Source: a virus. Taken from it: DNA of 64,000 nt. Under the pieces are notes generated by a model. That model made no database searches. It was not told the origin of the DNA and saw only the letters and a program-made list of their open reading frames with translations. Position 1 is the stretch's first letter. Each line of letters begins with the position of its first letter. A program made the position numbers and the translations under genes. Below, piece after piece: positions 56,981 through 63,891 of this stretch. The stretch is taken from positions 1-64,000 of the IMG/VR virus record IMGVR_UViG_3300027806_000001; one strand, written 5' to 3'.

Positions 56981-57769
56981 TCAGGCGGTTCCCGAGAGCG
57001 GATTGTAGGGATTCAAGGGTCCGTCGATCGGGATGATCGACTCGCCCTCGTCCCCCGGGAGCAGTCTGGCGACCTTGAAGTCCGAGACGCAGACGCGGGT
57101 CGAGCATCGGATGGAGACCGGACCGGCCTCCATGCGGATCTCAGGGACGATGAGTCCGGAAAGGTCCCCTGGCCTGGTGGACCTGTCGAAGGCCTGGACC
57201 GAGAGCTGGGCGCCTCCGGCCAGACCCTGGCCTGCATCGAGCGCGGCGCCGGAAGTGGCAAAAGAGAGCCGGCAGGAAGGAGGCCTGTCGGAGAACAGGG
57301 ACTTGGCCGTGCCCAGCGGCGGCCGGGCGGGGGCGGTGGAGCCCGTGTCCAGCGAGGCTGCGGCAGACCCCTGAAGGAAGCAGGGCAGCTCCAACTCGGG
57401 AGCGGAGCCCGGCGGACCTACCTCCAGGCAGCCGTACGGCGTGTCGCAGTCGGCTCCGCCCCGGATGTCCAGCGCCGCGGCGGCCGGATCCGGAGAAATC
57501 GGGAACGCCATCCAGGCGCGGACCTTGGCCGTCTCGAGCTCGGCCCTGGCGGGAGCCGGGATCAGGTTGAACGTGACGAATCCCAGTTCGGCCCGGCCGG
57601 TCGCCGGCAGAGTCTGGGACCCGGTGAAGAGGACGATCTGGGCGGAGCCGTAGAACCCCATGTGGGCCGGGCCCGCCTGGAAGGACACGGTCGCCGTGCC
57701 GTTGAATCCATGCATCGGCCCGGCGGACATGGAGATCGAGGCGTTGGCGAAGAGCGGGATCGTCGGCAT
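56981..57769 (-). CDS. beta-rich structural protein with scattered Cys (262 aa)
   Basis: It starts MPTIPLFANASISMSAGPMH and is almost wholly beta-rich with Ala/Gly/Pro turns (AELGFVTFNLIPAPARAELE). Cys pairs occur at ADCDTPYGC and RCSTRVCVSDF. Its ribosome-binding site is normal for the window, and it follows the 136-residue zinc protein by 9 bases. The repeating strand pattern suggests a fibre- or capsid-surface protein. No family is recognised. Confidence 0.4.
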   Translation of the reverse strand: MPTIPLFANASISMSAGPMHGFNGTATVSFQAGPAHMGFYGSAQIVLFTGSQTLPATGRAELGFVTFNLIPAPARAELETAKVRAWMAFPISPDPAAAALDIRGGADCDTPYGCLEVGPPGSAPELELPCFLQGSAAASLDTGSTAPARPPLGTAKSLFSDRPPSCRLSFATSGAALDAGQGLAGGAQLSVQAFDRSTRPGDLSGLIVPEIRMEAGPVSIRCSTRVCVSDFKVARLLPGDEGESIIPIDGPLNPYNPLSGTA

Positions 57770-57778
57770 CGGTCGTTC

Positions 57779-58189
57779 CTAGGAGTGCCATCGGCCCTGG
57801 GGACAGGTGGCGGCGGGCAGCCGGGCCTTGCGGGAGAGCTCGGCTGCCGGCGAGTCGCCGCAGCCGCACTTGGTGCAGTGCCCGACGGGATCTCCGGGCT
57901 TGCGGTACTCGCACGTCATGCAGGCCGAGATCCGGGCCTGGATCTGCTCCTCCGTGATGGAGGACACCAGGGCGCTGGCCTCGGCCTTTGCCCAGGACGC
58001 CGCGCGCGCAGGCAGGGAGGGGACGGGACGCGGCACCGGCTGGGGCCGGGGGACGCCCTGGTCGCACTCGGAGCAGTTCATGGGGTCGACGCCCAGCCGG
58101 CACAAGGGGGACGTTCCGGCAAGGGACCAGTGCACGCAGTCCGCGCAGTCGACCAGGGTTCCGTTGATGCTCAGCTGGACGATCCTCAT
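57779..58189 (-). CDS. small Cys-rich zinc-binding protein (136 aa)
   Basis: The start ATG 58189 overlaps the adhesin-like stop as ATGA; upstream open frame is a shadow. The N-terminal part has CADC, C and CSEC groups (TLVDCADCVHWSL; MNCSECDQGV). After a Pro-rich linker and a helix comes ISACMTCEYRKPGDPVGHCT, then KCGCG and ATCPQGRW. The C-x-x-C...C-x-x-C-G-C...C-P-x-G-x-W arrangement is a known small zinc-binding pattern in phage and bacterial proteins. It may help fold or attach the upstream adhesin. Confidence 0.55.
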   Translation of the reverse strand: MRIVQLSINGTLVDCADCVHWSLAGTSPLCRLGVDPMNCSECDQGVPRPQPVPRPVPSLPARAASWAKAEASALVSSITEEQIQARISACMTCEYRKPGDPVGHCTKCGCGDSPAAELSRKARLPAATCPQGRWHS

Positions 58190-60705
58190 GTCACGGTTAC
58201 CGTAGAAGGGGGAGTCCAGGCGTTGAAGCAGCCGCAAGCCATGAAGGACCCGTAGCCGGTAAGCGGATCGTAGAGGGAGTTGTCCCAGGCGAGCGGACCC
58301 ATGGACGCCAGAGGCAGCGGCGTTCCGTACACCTCGACCGACGTCGGACCGATGTAGGCCGTCGCGACGGCCCGGCAGGCGTCCACCGAACTGCACGAGC
58401 ACCCCGCAGGCCCGTTGAACTCTCCTCCGTAGCCTGTCCAGTCGGACTCCAGATTCCAGGCAGAGGAGTGCCTGCAGTAGATCTGGGAGACGGTGGTGCT
58501 GACGGGTACGACCTGAACCTCGTCCCCGGGCGCAACGCCGCTCCAGTCGCAGCAATCGGCTCCCGGAGGCAGCGACCTGTAGCGAGGTCCCCACCAGAAG
58601 TTGCCGGCAGCCGAGGCGGTCACCCTGTCGCCCAGGACCTCGTTGATCCTGGCGGCGAACGAGGAGACCCTGCCGCTGCCGTAGAACCTGCAGCCGCTGG
58701 AAAGAGTCGACGAGCCGTCGGCTATCACCACCTCGCCCTCACCGCTGGCCGAGAGCCAGTTGTCGTCGTCGGCAGGGCACGTCCTGGTTATGGTCATGGC
58801 CAGGCTGAAGGAACCCGACGGGACGGCCTGCACGAGGCGCAGGTTGGACTCGATGAGCCGCTTAGGGCAGGTGCAAGGCCAGGTGCACGGATTCGGGTTG
58901 CCCGGTTGGGCGCATATTCCGATCGAGGTGCTGGCCCGGGGAAGATCGCACGGAGGCCCCAGTCCGTTGGCGCAGCCGCACTTGGGGTGGTTGCCGAAGC
59001 ACTGGGGGTGGGACTTGTCGCCTATGGGCGTGCCGTAGAGGCAGGGAGTGCGGTAGACGTGGGGAACAGGACCAGGGGTGACGTTTGGAACGCAGGCCTG
59101 GAACCCGGCTCCGCACCACGGATAGGCTGAGGCGTCCCAGGTGACGGTGCACGAGTCGCCCAGCTGCAGGCCTCCCACGAAGACCTCCGGCCCGACCTCC
59201 CACTCGTTGGGTTCCGCGGACGGGAAGCAGTCCTTGAGCTCCCAGCCTGTGCCGACGTTCCTGGGCAGCGTTTCCGAGGCGGCAGGGCACTCGGCGTTCA
59301 ACGACAGCGAGGTGTACAGGTAGTCGCAGCCCTGGTACTGGACGAAATAGCATTTGCCGGGGTCCGGGGTGCAGACGGGACTGGGAGGCAGCGCCAGGTC
59401 GCGACGGTACTTGTCGCACATGTAGATGAACGGAGGGCAGTTCCCGGAGTCGCATCTGCGGGTGCATAGCCCGGTGCTCGGGGTGGCCTTGGGCAGTTTC
59501 CAGACCCGGCAGCAGTAGTCGCTGAACGAGGTCCAGAATCCGCCGGATAGGTCGCTGGAGGTCACGACGCGGCTGCAGGGCCTCGGAGGCTCGATCTGGG
59601 AGCCCTGGGGATTTATGTAGAACGGCCAGTTCTTGTAGTTGAAGGCTATGAACTGAGGGTTGATGGGATCCGGAACGCAGGGATTGCTCCCCGCCGCGGC
59701 CAGCAGGTTGTCCAGCTGGGTCTGGGTCAGGCAGATGTGCAGGGCGGGCGGAACGCCTGCCGGCATCTCCGGACACGGGCAGTTTCCGCACGCCCTCCAC
59801 TCGAACACGACCCTGCCGTCGAAACCGGAGGTCAGGCCTCCGTCGCCTGTTCCGCGCTGAAGGTTCTTGGAGGTGAACGGACTGGCCTGCGCGTAGCTTG
59901 AAAATCCCTCGTGAGCAAGAAAGATGTTGTTGGTGAGCGAGGAACCCCCCGTCCCGGCTCCCCCATAGGTGACGGCGCCGACGGTCCTGGTGCCGCCTCC
60001 ACCTCCGCCAGCCTGGCCACCTCCGCCTCCGCCTCCGCCTGTAGTCGATCCGCTGGCGCCCGTTCCACCTGAGCCAGGGCTGGGCAGGTTTCCAAGAGAG
60101 CCTGTGCCTCCGAAATCGATTCCGCCTGCGCCTCCGTTGGTGGTCGTGGATCCTCCGGCGACGGCGATGTCGGTGGCAGGTCTTGCCGATGCGGAGATGC
60201 CTGCGTCGCCACCGCGGGATGTCTGGGACGTCTGGCTGGTGAAGTTGGGCGACCCTGCGGCACCGCCTCCCCCGGCGACGAAGTCCGTCGAGGTGTTCAA
60301 CCTGAAGGCGCTGGCTCCGCCGCCCCACCTGGTGTTGGACGCACCCGACGCCCCTCCAAACGGAGCTCCGCCGGAGGTGTTGTCGACCGGCCCGCCCTTC
60401 GCCACCCGCACAAACATCGACGTGGCCGGAAAGGTGACCTGGCTTTCCACGTATGCCCCGGCGCCGCCAGGGTCCGTTCCGTTGCCTGCTCCTCCTGCTC
60501 CAATCAAAACCACCCTGGATACCGTTCCCGAAGGAGGGTTGCTGTCGTCGGTCGAGGCTCCGCTGGCTATGAACGTCTGCGCGTTCCCCGGATTCTGACT
60601 GTTTATGAAGAACGTCCGCTGCTGCCTGTTCCAGCAGGGGTAGGCGATGTACATCTGCTCCGGACCCCCGCAGCAGCAGGGGGCGGCCATGATGGTCTGA
60701 GGCAT
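58186..60705 (-). CDS. glycine-rich, Cys-rich adhesin-like tail fibre protein (839 aa)
   Basis: Residues about 60-260 are strongly Gly-rich (LIGAGGAGNGTDPGGAGAYV; STTGGGGGGGGQAGGGGG). This resembles the polyglycine-helix domains of gp38-type fibre-tip adhesins. Residues 300-839 carry dozens of Cys (RACGNCPCPEMPAG; HPKCGCANGLGPPCDL; TCPKRLIESNLRLV). This is very unusual for a phage protein and suggests disulfides or metal binding. The N-terminus has CCC (APCCCGGPEQM). It is followed by the small zinc-binding gene. A receptor-binding role is inferred from the glycine domain. Confidence 0.5.
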   Translation of the reverse strand: MPQTIMAAPCCCGGPEQMYIAYPCWNRQQRTFFINSQNPGNAQTFIASGASTDDSNPPSGTVSRVVLIGAGGAGNGTDPGGAGAYVESQVTFPATSMFVRVAKGGPVDNTSGGAPFGGASGASNTRWGGGASAFRLNTSTDFVAGGGGAAGSPNFTSQTSQTSRGGDAGISASARPATDIAVAGGSTTTNGGAGGIDFGGTGSLGNLPSPGSGGTGASGSTTGGGGGGGGQAGGGGGGTRTVGAVTYGGAGTGGSSLTNNIFLAHEGFSSYAQASPFTSKNLQRGTGDGGLTSGFDGRVVFEWRACGNCPCPEMPAGVPPALHICLTQTQLDNLLAAAGSNPCVPDPINPQFIAFNYKNWPFYINPQGSQIEPPRPCSRVVTSSDLSGGFWTSFSDYCCRVWKLPKATPSTGLCTRRCDSGNCPPFIYMCDKYRRDLALPPSPVCTPDPGKCYFVQYQGCDYLYTSLSLNAECPAASETLPRNVGTGWELKDCFPSAEPNEWEVGPEVFVGGLQLGDSCTVTWDASAYPWCGAGFQACVPNVTPGPVPHVYRTPCLYGTPIGDKSHPQCFGNHPKCGCANGLGPPCDLPRASTSIGICAQPGNPNPCTWPCTCPKRLIESNLRLVQAVPSGSFSLAMTITRTCPADDDNWLSASGEGEVVIADGSSTLSSGCRFYGSGRVSSFAARINEVLGDRVTASAAGNFWWGPRYRSLPPGADCCDWSGVAPGDEVQVVPVSTTVSQIYCRHSSAWNLESDWTGYGGEFNGPAGCSCSSVDACRAVATAYIGPTSVEVYGTPLPLASMGPLAWDNSLYDPLTGYGSFMACGCFNAWTPPSTVTVT

Positions 60706-60866
60706 CAGAAGAACCTGGGAATGGCCTTCTCGGCCACGGGCGGCTGCGCTTCGGGCGCCGGGAGGCTGTCAGGAACCTGCACCTGTTCCTCTGACACGGA
60801 GGCGGTCTCCGGAGGCTGCTCCGGAACATCGACCTGATCTTCGGGATTCTGCTTCTTCTTGGCCAT
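60705..60866 (-). CDS. small acidic/Pro-rich protein (53 aa)
   Basis: ATG 60866 (MAKKKQNPEDQVDVPEQPPE) reads through to a TGA that shares one base with the adhesin start (TGATG). The C-terminus is EKAIPRFF. It has a basic head, a Pro/Glu/Val-rich middle and no Cys. The AGGAGACGC sequence before the start fits a ribosome-binding site. The function is unknown. Confidence 0.5.
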   Translation of the reverse strand: MAKKKQNPEDQVDVPEQPPETASVSEEQVQVPDSLPAPEAQPPVAEKAIPRFF

Positions 60867-60885
60867 GCTGCGTCTCCTCATGACA

Positions 60886-60909
60886 AGGGCCGCACCTGCG
60901 TGCGGCCCT
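60886..60909 (-). terminator. 10-base GC hairpin between small genes
   Basis: AGGGCCGCAC / GTGCGGCCCT pair perfectly around a 4-base loop. It lies between the 42-residue membrane protein gene and the 53-residue gene. A U-run is lacking, so it may attenuate rather than stop transcription. Confidence 0.55.
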
Positions 60910-60940
60910 GTGTTCGTTCAAGGCCGGAGGCCTGGTCCTG

Positions 60941-61069
60941 TCACTTCTTGTTCCACGGAAGCTTCGGCGAGATCCAGTCGTACAGCGGACGGCCTGCGAA
61001 GCCGCCGGCGATGAAGACGACGGCTGTGTAGAAGATGGTTCCGAGGATCGACGAGAAGAAGAGTTCCAT
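60941..61069 (-). CDS. small single-span membrane protein (42 aa)
   Basis: MELFFSSILGTIFYTAVVFI, then AGGFAGRPLYDW and SPKLPWNKK, reads as one N-terminal membrane segment with a basic C-terminal tail. This 42-residue product is too short for most gene finders. It lies next to another membrane protein gene (61129-61362). A holin, antiholin or membrane anchor is possible, but no family is recognised. Confidence 0.5.
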   Translation of the reverse strand: MELFFSSILGTIFYTAVVFIAGGFAGRPLYDWISPKLPWNKK

Positions 61070-61128
61070 TGCTGTTTTCTCCAGTGAACCGGTCCGCTCC
61101 TGCCGCGCAGGCCGCGGGTGCCGGGGTG

Positions 61129-61362
61129 TCAGTTCTTTTTCTGCTCCAATGCTCGAAGACGGATCTCGAGCTCCCGATACTCCCCCTCGAGCCTGGTGAC
61201 CCTGCCGTCGGTGTTGTTCTGGCCCTGCTGGATGGTGCCCAGGATGCCCTTCAACTCCGCGATCTCCAGCTGGATCGAGGTGGCGATACGCCCCAGCTTC
61301 CAGCCGACGCCCAGGATGGCGCCAACGATCGCGACAAGGGATCCGAACTGCTCAATCGACAT
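61129..61362 (-). CDS. membrane-anchored coiled-coil protein, possible holin/lysis accessory (77 aa)
   Basis: I start it at ATG 61362 (MSIEQFGSLVAIVGAILGVG) because AGGAG lies 7 bases upstream; a TTG 18 bases earlier lacks such a site. Residues 6-30 are a hydrophobic span. Residues 30-77 form a coiled coil with heptads (EIAELKGILGTIQQGQNN; RVTRLEGEYRELEIRLRALE) and a basic end. The membrane span plus coiled coil and small size resemble XhlA-type or other holin-associated proteins, with the order reversed. A fibre-associated role is an alternative. Confidence 0.45.
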   Translation of the reverse strand: MSIEQFGSLVAIVGAILGVGWKLGRIATSIQLEIAELKGILGTIQQGQNNTDGRVTRLEGEYRELEIRLRALEQKKN

Positions 61363-61376
61363 CGCATTGCTCCTGA

Positions 61377-62063
61377 TCAATCGAGGGTGATGACGACCGC
61401 CTGGCTCGTGAACGACGGGGTGTCTCCCTGGGAGACGGTGCGGGCGAAGCTGAGGTCGCCGTATGCCAGGATGGTGGGGATGCCGGGGCTGCCGGTGACC
61501 ATCTGCGTGGCGCTGGTCGGAACGCTAGGGTTTCCGGCCGACGCGGCGTTGGCGGTGACGCACCAGCCCCAGATGTGAATGGCGGTGCTTCCATTGAAGG
61601 TCGGGAAGGTGATCGGGCCGTTGTTGACCGCCTGACCCTTGTTGCTAACAGTGCTCAGGGTCCAGCCGTTCCAGTTTCCCGCGCCCGAGTTCATGGCGAC
61701 ATTTCCGCCGTTGGTGCCCGAAAGAGCCAGGTATTTGACGTTGGTGCAGAACTCCAAGGTGCCTGCGCTTGGCGTGGGCGTGCCGGCGGCCAGGGTGTTG
61801 GCAAGAACGTGGGTGTCGTTCAGACCAACACCTGGAGCCGGATTGCCCGTGGCCGAGGTGCTGCCGGCGATGAGGGTCATCTGATGGATGACGTTGGACG
61901 TCACCCTGGAGTAGATGCCGACGGTGTCCGCCGACGTGGTGTTGTAGATCCGCAGACTGCCGGCGGTAGCACCTCCTCCGGTGATCGGGGCAAGGCCGGT
62001 GATCGAAGCCGGAAACAGGGCCTGCATGATGTTGAGGGAGGCGGTGTTCGTCAGGGAACCCAT
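61377..62063 (-). CDS. Gly/Ala/Thr-rich structural protein (228 aa)
   Basis: The start ATG 62063 has GGAG 10 bases upstream and lies just after the promoter at 62092-62120. The protein (MGSLTNTASLNIMQALFPAS) is beta-rich and Asn/Thr/Gly-rich (GGNVAMNSGAGNWNGWTLST), ending VSQGDTPSFTSQAVVITLD. It resembles capsid-decoration or fibre-knob domains in composition. It is the first gene of a new transcription unit after the strong terminator, so it may be needed in quantity. Confidence 0.45.
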   Translation of the reverse strand: MGSLTNTASLNIMQALFPASITGLAPITGGGATAGSLRIYNTTSADTVGIYSRVTSNVIHQMTLIAGSTSATGNPAPGVGLNDTHVLANTLAAGTPTPSAGTLEFCTNVKYLALSGTNGGNVAMNSGAGNWNGWTLSTVSNKGQAVNNGPITFPTFNGSTAIHIWGWCVTANAASAGNPSVPTSATQMVTGSPGIPTILAYGDLSFARTVSQGDTPSFTSQAVVITLD

Positions 62064-62091
62064 GTGGTGTCAACTCCAGGTTTGGAACTCG

Positions 62092-62120
62092 ATTCTAGCA
62101 AAAGGTGCCCCGGCGGGCAA
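62092..62120 (-). promoter_or_regulatory. promoter, TTGCCC-N17-TAGAAT
   Basis: TTGCCC (62120-62115) and TAGAAT (62097-62092) are 17 bases apart on the minus strand. They lie between the terminator at 62171-62201 and the 228-residue gene whose start is 29 bases on. The pattern agrees with the other two promoter candidates. Confidence 0.5.
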
Positions 62121-62170
62121 CTGAAGGCGGACAAAGGAGAAATCAACGTGATCCAGGGACCTGACGGCTA

Positions 62171-62201
62171 AGAAAAAGGCCAGGGCCCCGAAGGGCCCCG
62201 A
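62171..62201 (-). terminator. rho-independent terminator with UUCG tetraloop
   Basis: On the minus strand a 9-base stem (TCGGGGCCC, two G-U pairs) closes on a TTCG loop and returns GGGCCCTGG, followed by CC and TTTTTCTT. It begins 12 bases past the stop of the 124-residue gene. This is the clearest intrinsic terminator in the window. Confidence 0.8.
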
Positions 62202-62212
62202 CCCGGAGGAAA

Positions 62213-62587
62213 TCACGCTTTCCTGAACCCGCGCTCCCGGAGGACCCGGGCGACGGCCTCGAGGGACGCCTCGACGTTCCGCTCCATGGCCTTGCTGTCC
62301 TGCAGCTGCTTGCGCGCCGCCGCCGCCAGCACCGGGTCTTCCTGCTCCATCGCCAGGGCCACGTTGACCAGGGACAGAGATCCACTGACCTGGTTCAGCA
62401 GGGCGTAGCAGGCCAGCAGGTCGTTGAACCGCTGCAGGTACGCCCACTCGGCCGTCACCGGCCTGAGGTGCAGCTCCAGCAGGACGGTCAGCTCCGGCCG
62501 GCCCGAGACCTCCTCGATCCTTCCGTCCTTGAGGACCACGGTGCAGTCCTCCTGTGCGCCCTTGGGCAGTTTCTTCGTCCTCGGCAT
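62213..62587 (-). CDS. hypothetical protein (124 aa)
   Basis: I chose ATG 62587 (MPRTKKLPKGAQEDCTVVLK); upstream open frame has no protein-like content. A small beta unit (DGRIEEVSGRPELTVLLELH) is followed by three helices (LLACYALLNQVSGSLSLVNV; RNVEASLEAVARVLRERGF). It is the last gene before the strong terminator. No family is recognised. Confidence 0.45.
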   Translation of the reverse strand: MPRTKKLPKGAQEDCTVVLKDGRIEEVSGRPELTVLLELHLRPVTAEWAYLQRFNDLLACYALLNQVSGSLSLVNVALAMEQEDPVLAAAARKQLQDSKAMERNVEASLEAVARVLRERGFRKA

Positions 62588-62673
62588 TCCAGCTCCAATC
62601 CGAATTCCACGATCATCTCGTCCATGTGCTCGGCCAGCGCGGCGTGCAGCCCCTCGAGATCCTCGGTCATCAT
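62488..62673 (-). CDS. possible small overlapping gene (61 aa)
   Basis: A double ATG at 62673 (MMTEDLEGLHAALAEHMDEM) follows a strong AAGGGGG ribosome-binding site and fills an otherwise empty 110-base gap. The first 30 residues look like a real acidic helix. From there the frame overlaps the 124-residue gene by 100 bases and becomes Arg-rich and shadow-like. Either it is a short gene with a long overlap, or a small sequencing error hides an earlier stop or an in-frame join. Confidence 0.35.
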   Translation of the reverse strand: MMTEDLEGLHAALAEHMDEMIVEFGLELECRGRRNCPRAHRRTAPWSSRTEGSRRSRAGRS

Positions 62674-62697
62674 AGCCCCCTTGGTTGAAAAGTCCAG

Positions 62698-63024
62698 TCA
62701 CGCGTTCGAACCCTTGGACGGCCCTCCCCGACGCAGGGCGCCGTCCGCCAGCTTCCACTTGACGAACTCCTGGATCATCCGCTCGGCCCGGACCAGATGG
62801 TCGGCCTGGGCCTGCGGCTCCAGGGCGTGGAATGGCACGAAGAGCTTCCTGAGGGGCTCGACGTACTCCTTCGCGATCACGCCCTGGTCGATCATCGAGG
62901 CCGCCCACTCGGCCCACATGCCGTGGATCTCCGCGGCGACGGTCTGCCTGAGGATGTCGTGCTGCAGCCTGTCCCGGACATGGGGATCCCTGGGGTCGTA
63001 GAGGTCCTTCGGATCATGCTTCAT
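62698..63024 (-). CDS. hypothetical helical protein (108 aa)
   Basis: MKHDPKDLYDPRDPHVRDRL starts a mostly helical protein (AEIHGMWAEWAASMIDQGVI; RAERMIQEFVKWKLADGAL), ending RGGPSKGSNA. It overlaps the zinc-ribbon gene by 11 bases. No motif is recognised. It lies in an accessory cluster upstream of the first strong terminator. Confidence 0.45.
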   Translation of the reverse strand: MKHDPKDLYDPRDPHVRDRLQHDILRQTVAAEIHGMWAEWAASMIDQGVIAKEYVEPLRKLFVPFHALEPQAQADHLVRAERMIQEFVKWKLADGALRRGGPSKGSNA

Positions 63025-63286
63025 CCGGCGATCCCCCTGCCATCCGCTGAACCGCGGCCATCGACCGCTCCGGAGTCATGCCGCCGAACGGGTCGGGCGT
63101 GGCTCCGCTGTCGGCGAACTGGTAGCCCTGCCTCTGCGGCGAGTACGAGGGAGTCCTGCCCTGCAGGCCCTCCGTCCAGATGCAGCCGCAGCACGCGCAC
63201 CTGTAGGCCCGCCGTCCATCGGTGGCCCTGCCCTTGTCGTAGGACCTGGCCCGGCACTGCCCGCAACTCCGCCTATCGCTCGTCAT
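63014..63286 (-). CDS. small zinc-ribbon protein (90 aa)
   Basis: The first 35 residues hold CGQC (C8, C11) and CACC-G-C (C30, C33, C35), a zinc-ribbon layout. The segment reads RSCGQCRARSYDKGRATDGR, then RAYRCACCGC. The rest is Gly/Pro/Ser-rich without structure. It overlaps the phosphoesterase gene by 14 bases. Such mini zinc ribbons are common in phage accessory regions and often bind nucleic acids or partner proteins. Confidence 0.55.
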   Translation of the reverse strand: MTSDRRSCGQCRARSYDKGRATDGRRAYRCACCGCIWTEGLQGRTPSYSPQRQGYQFADSGATPDPFGGMTPERSMAAVQRMAGGSPDEA

Positions 63287-63851
63287 TCGTCCTCTCCTTT
63301 CGAAACGGCTTGAAGTCCTTCCCCGCCATGATCTGCCGCACCTTGGCCAGAGACACCGGGGCGTAGCCGTTGCAGTCGACCCCGACGTCCCAGGACAGAG
63401 CCTGGGGATCGTCAGGCAGCCTGCCGTGGCTGTGCCCGTACAGGTGCCAGGAGCCGTAGTGGGACTTGTTCCACCTGCGCATGGCGTAGTGGCACAGCAC
63501 CACCGGCTGCCGCCTGCCGTCGACCGTCAGGTTCCGCTCGACCAGGGGGCAGACCTCCGTGAACAGCCCGGCGAAGGCCTTGCCCCTCGAGTTGCCCGCC
63601 GGCCACGGATCGTGGTTGCCGGGCACCAGCACGATGTTTCGGCACCGGATCCTGTTCCGGTAGTCCGCGGCCTGCTCCGGCCTGAAGCAGAAGTCGCCCA
63701 GGTGGAACAGCACGTCCTCCTCCCTGACGGACCTGTTGATCGAGTCGATCAGCGCGGCGTCCATCTCCTCTGCCGACGTCCACGGCCTCGAGCAGTGCCT
63801 CAGGATGTTGGCGTGACCGAAGTGCGTGTCCGCTGTGAACCAGTAGGCCAT
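63273..63851 (-). CDS. calcineurin-like metallophosphoesterase (192 aa)
   Basis: All the metal-binding motifs of the family are visible: DTHFGH (D8, H10), GDF (D53), GNHD (N79-D81), H121 in CHYAMRRW and GHSHG (H140, H142). The length of 192 residues fits small phage and bacterial phosphoesterases. AAGGAGG lies 12 bases before the ATG. The substrate is unknown; related enzymes act on phosphodiesters such as nucleotides or RNA ends. It opens the leftward gene series next to the AT-rich region. Confidence 0.85.
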   Translation of the reverse strand: MAYWFTADTHFGHANILRHCSRPWTSAEEMDAALIDSINRSVREEDVLFHLGDFCFRPEQAADYRNRIRCRNIVLVPGNHDPWPAGNSRGKAFAGLFTEVCPLVERNLTVDGRRQPVVLCHYAMRRWNKSHYGSWHLYGHSHGRLPDDPQALSWDVGVDCNGYAPVSLAKVRQIMAGKDFKPFRKERTNDER

Positions 63852-63891
63852 GGGTGCAGTGTACCTCCTTCGAACCCGGCTCGAAACCGTG

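Noticed and set aside
61129-61380. Longer version of the coiled-coil membrane protein starting at TTG 61380
   Set aside because: ATG 61362 has AGGAG at good spacing. The TTG extension adds six residues without such support.
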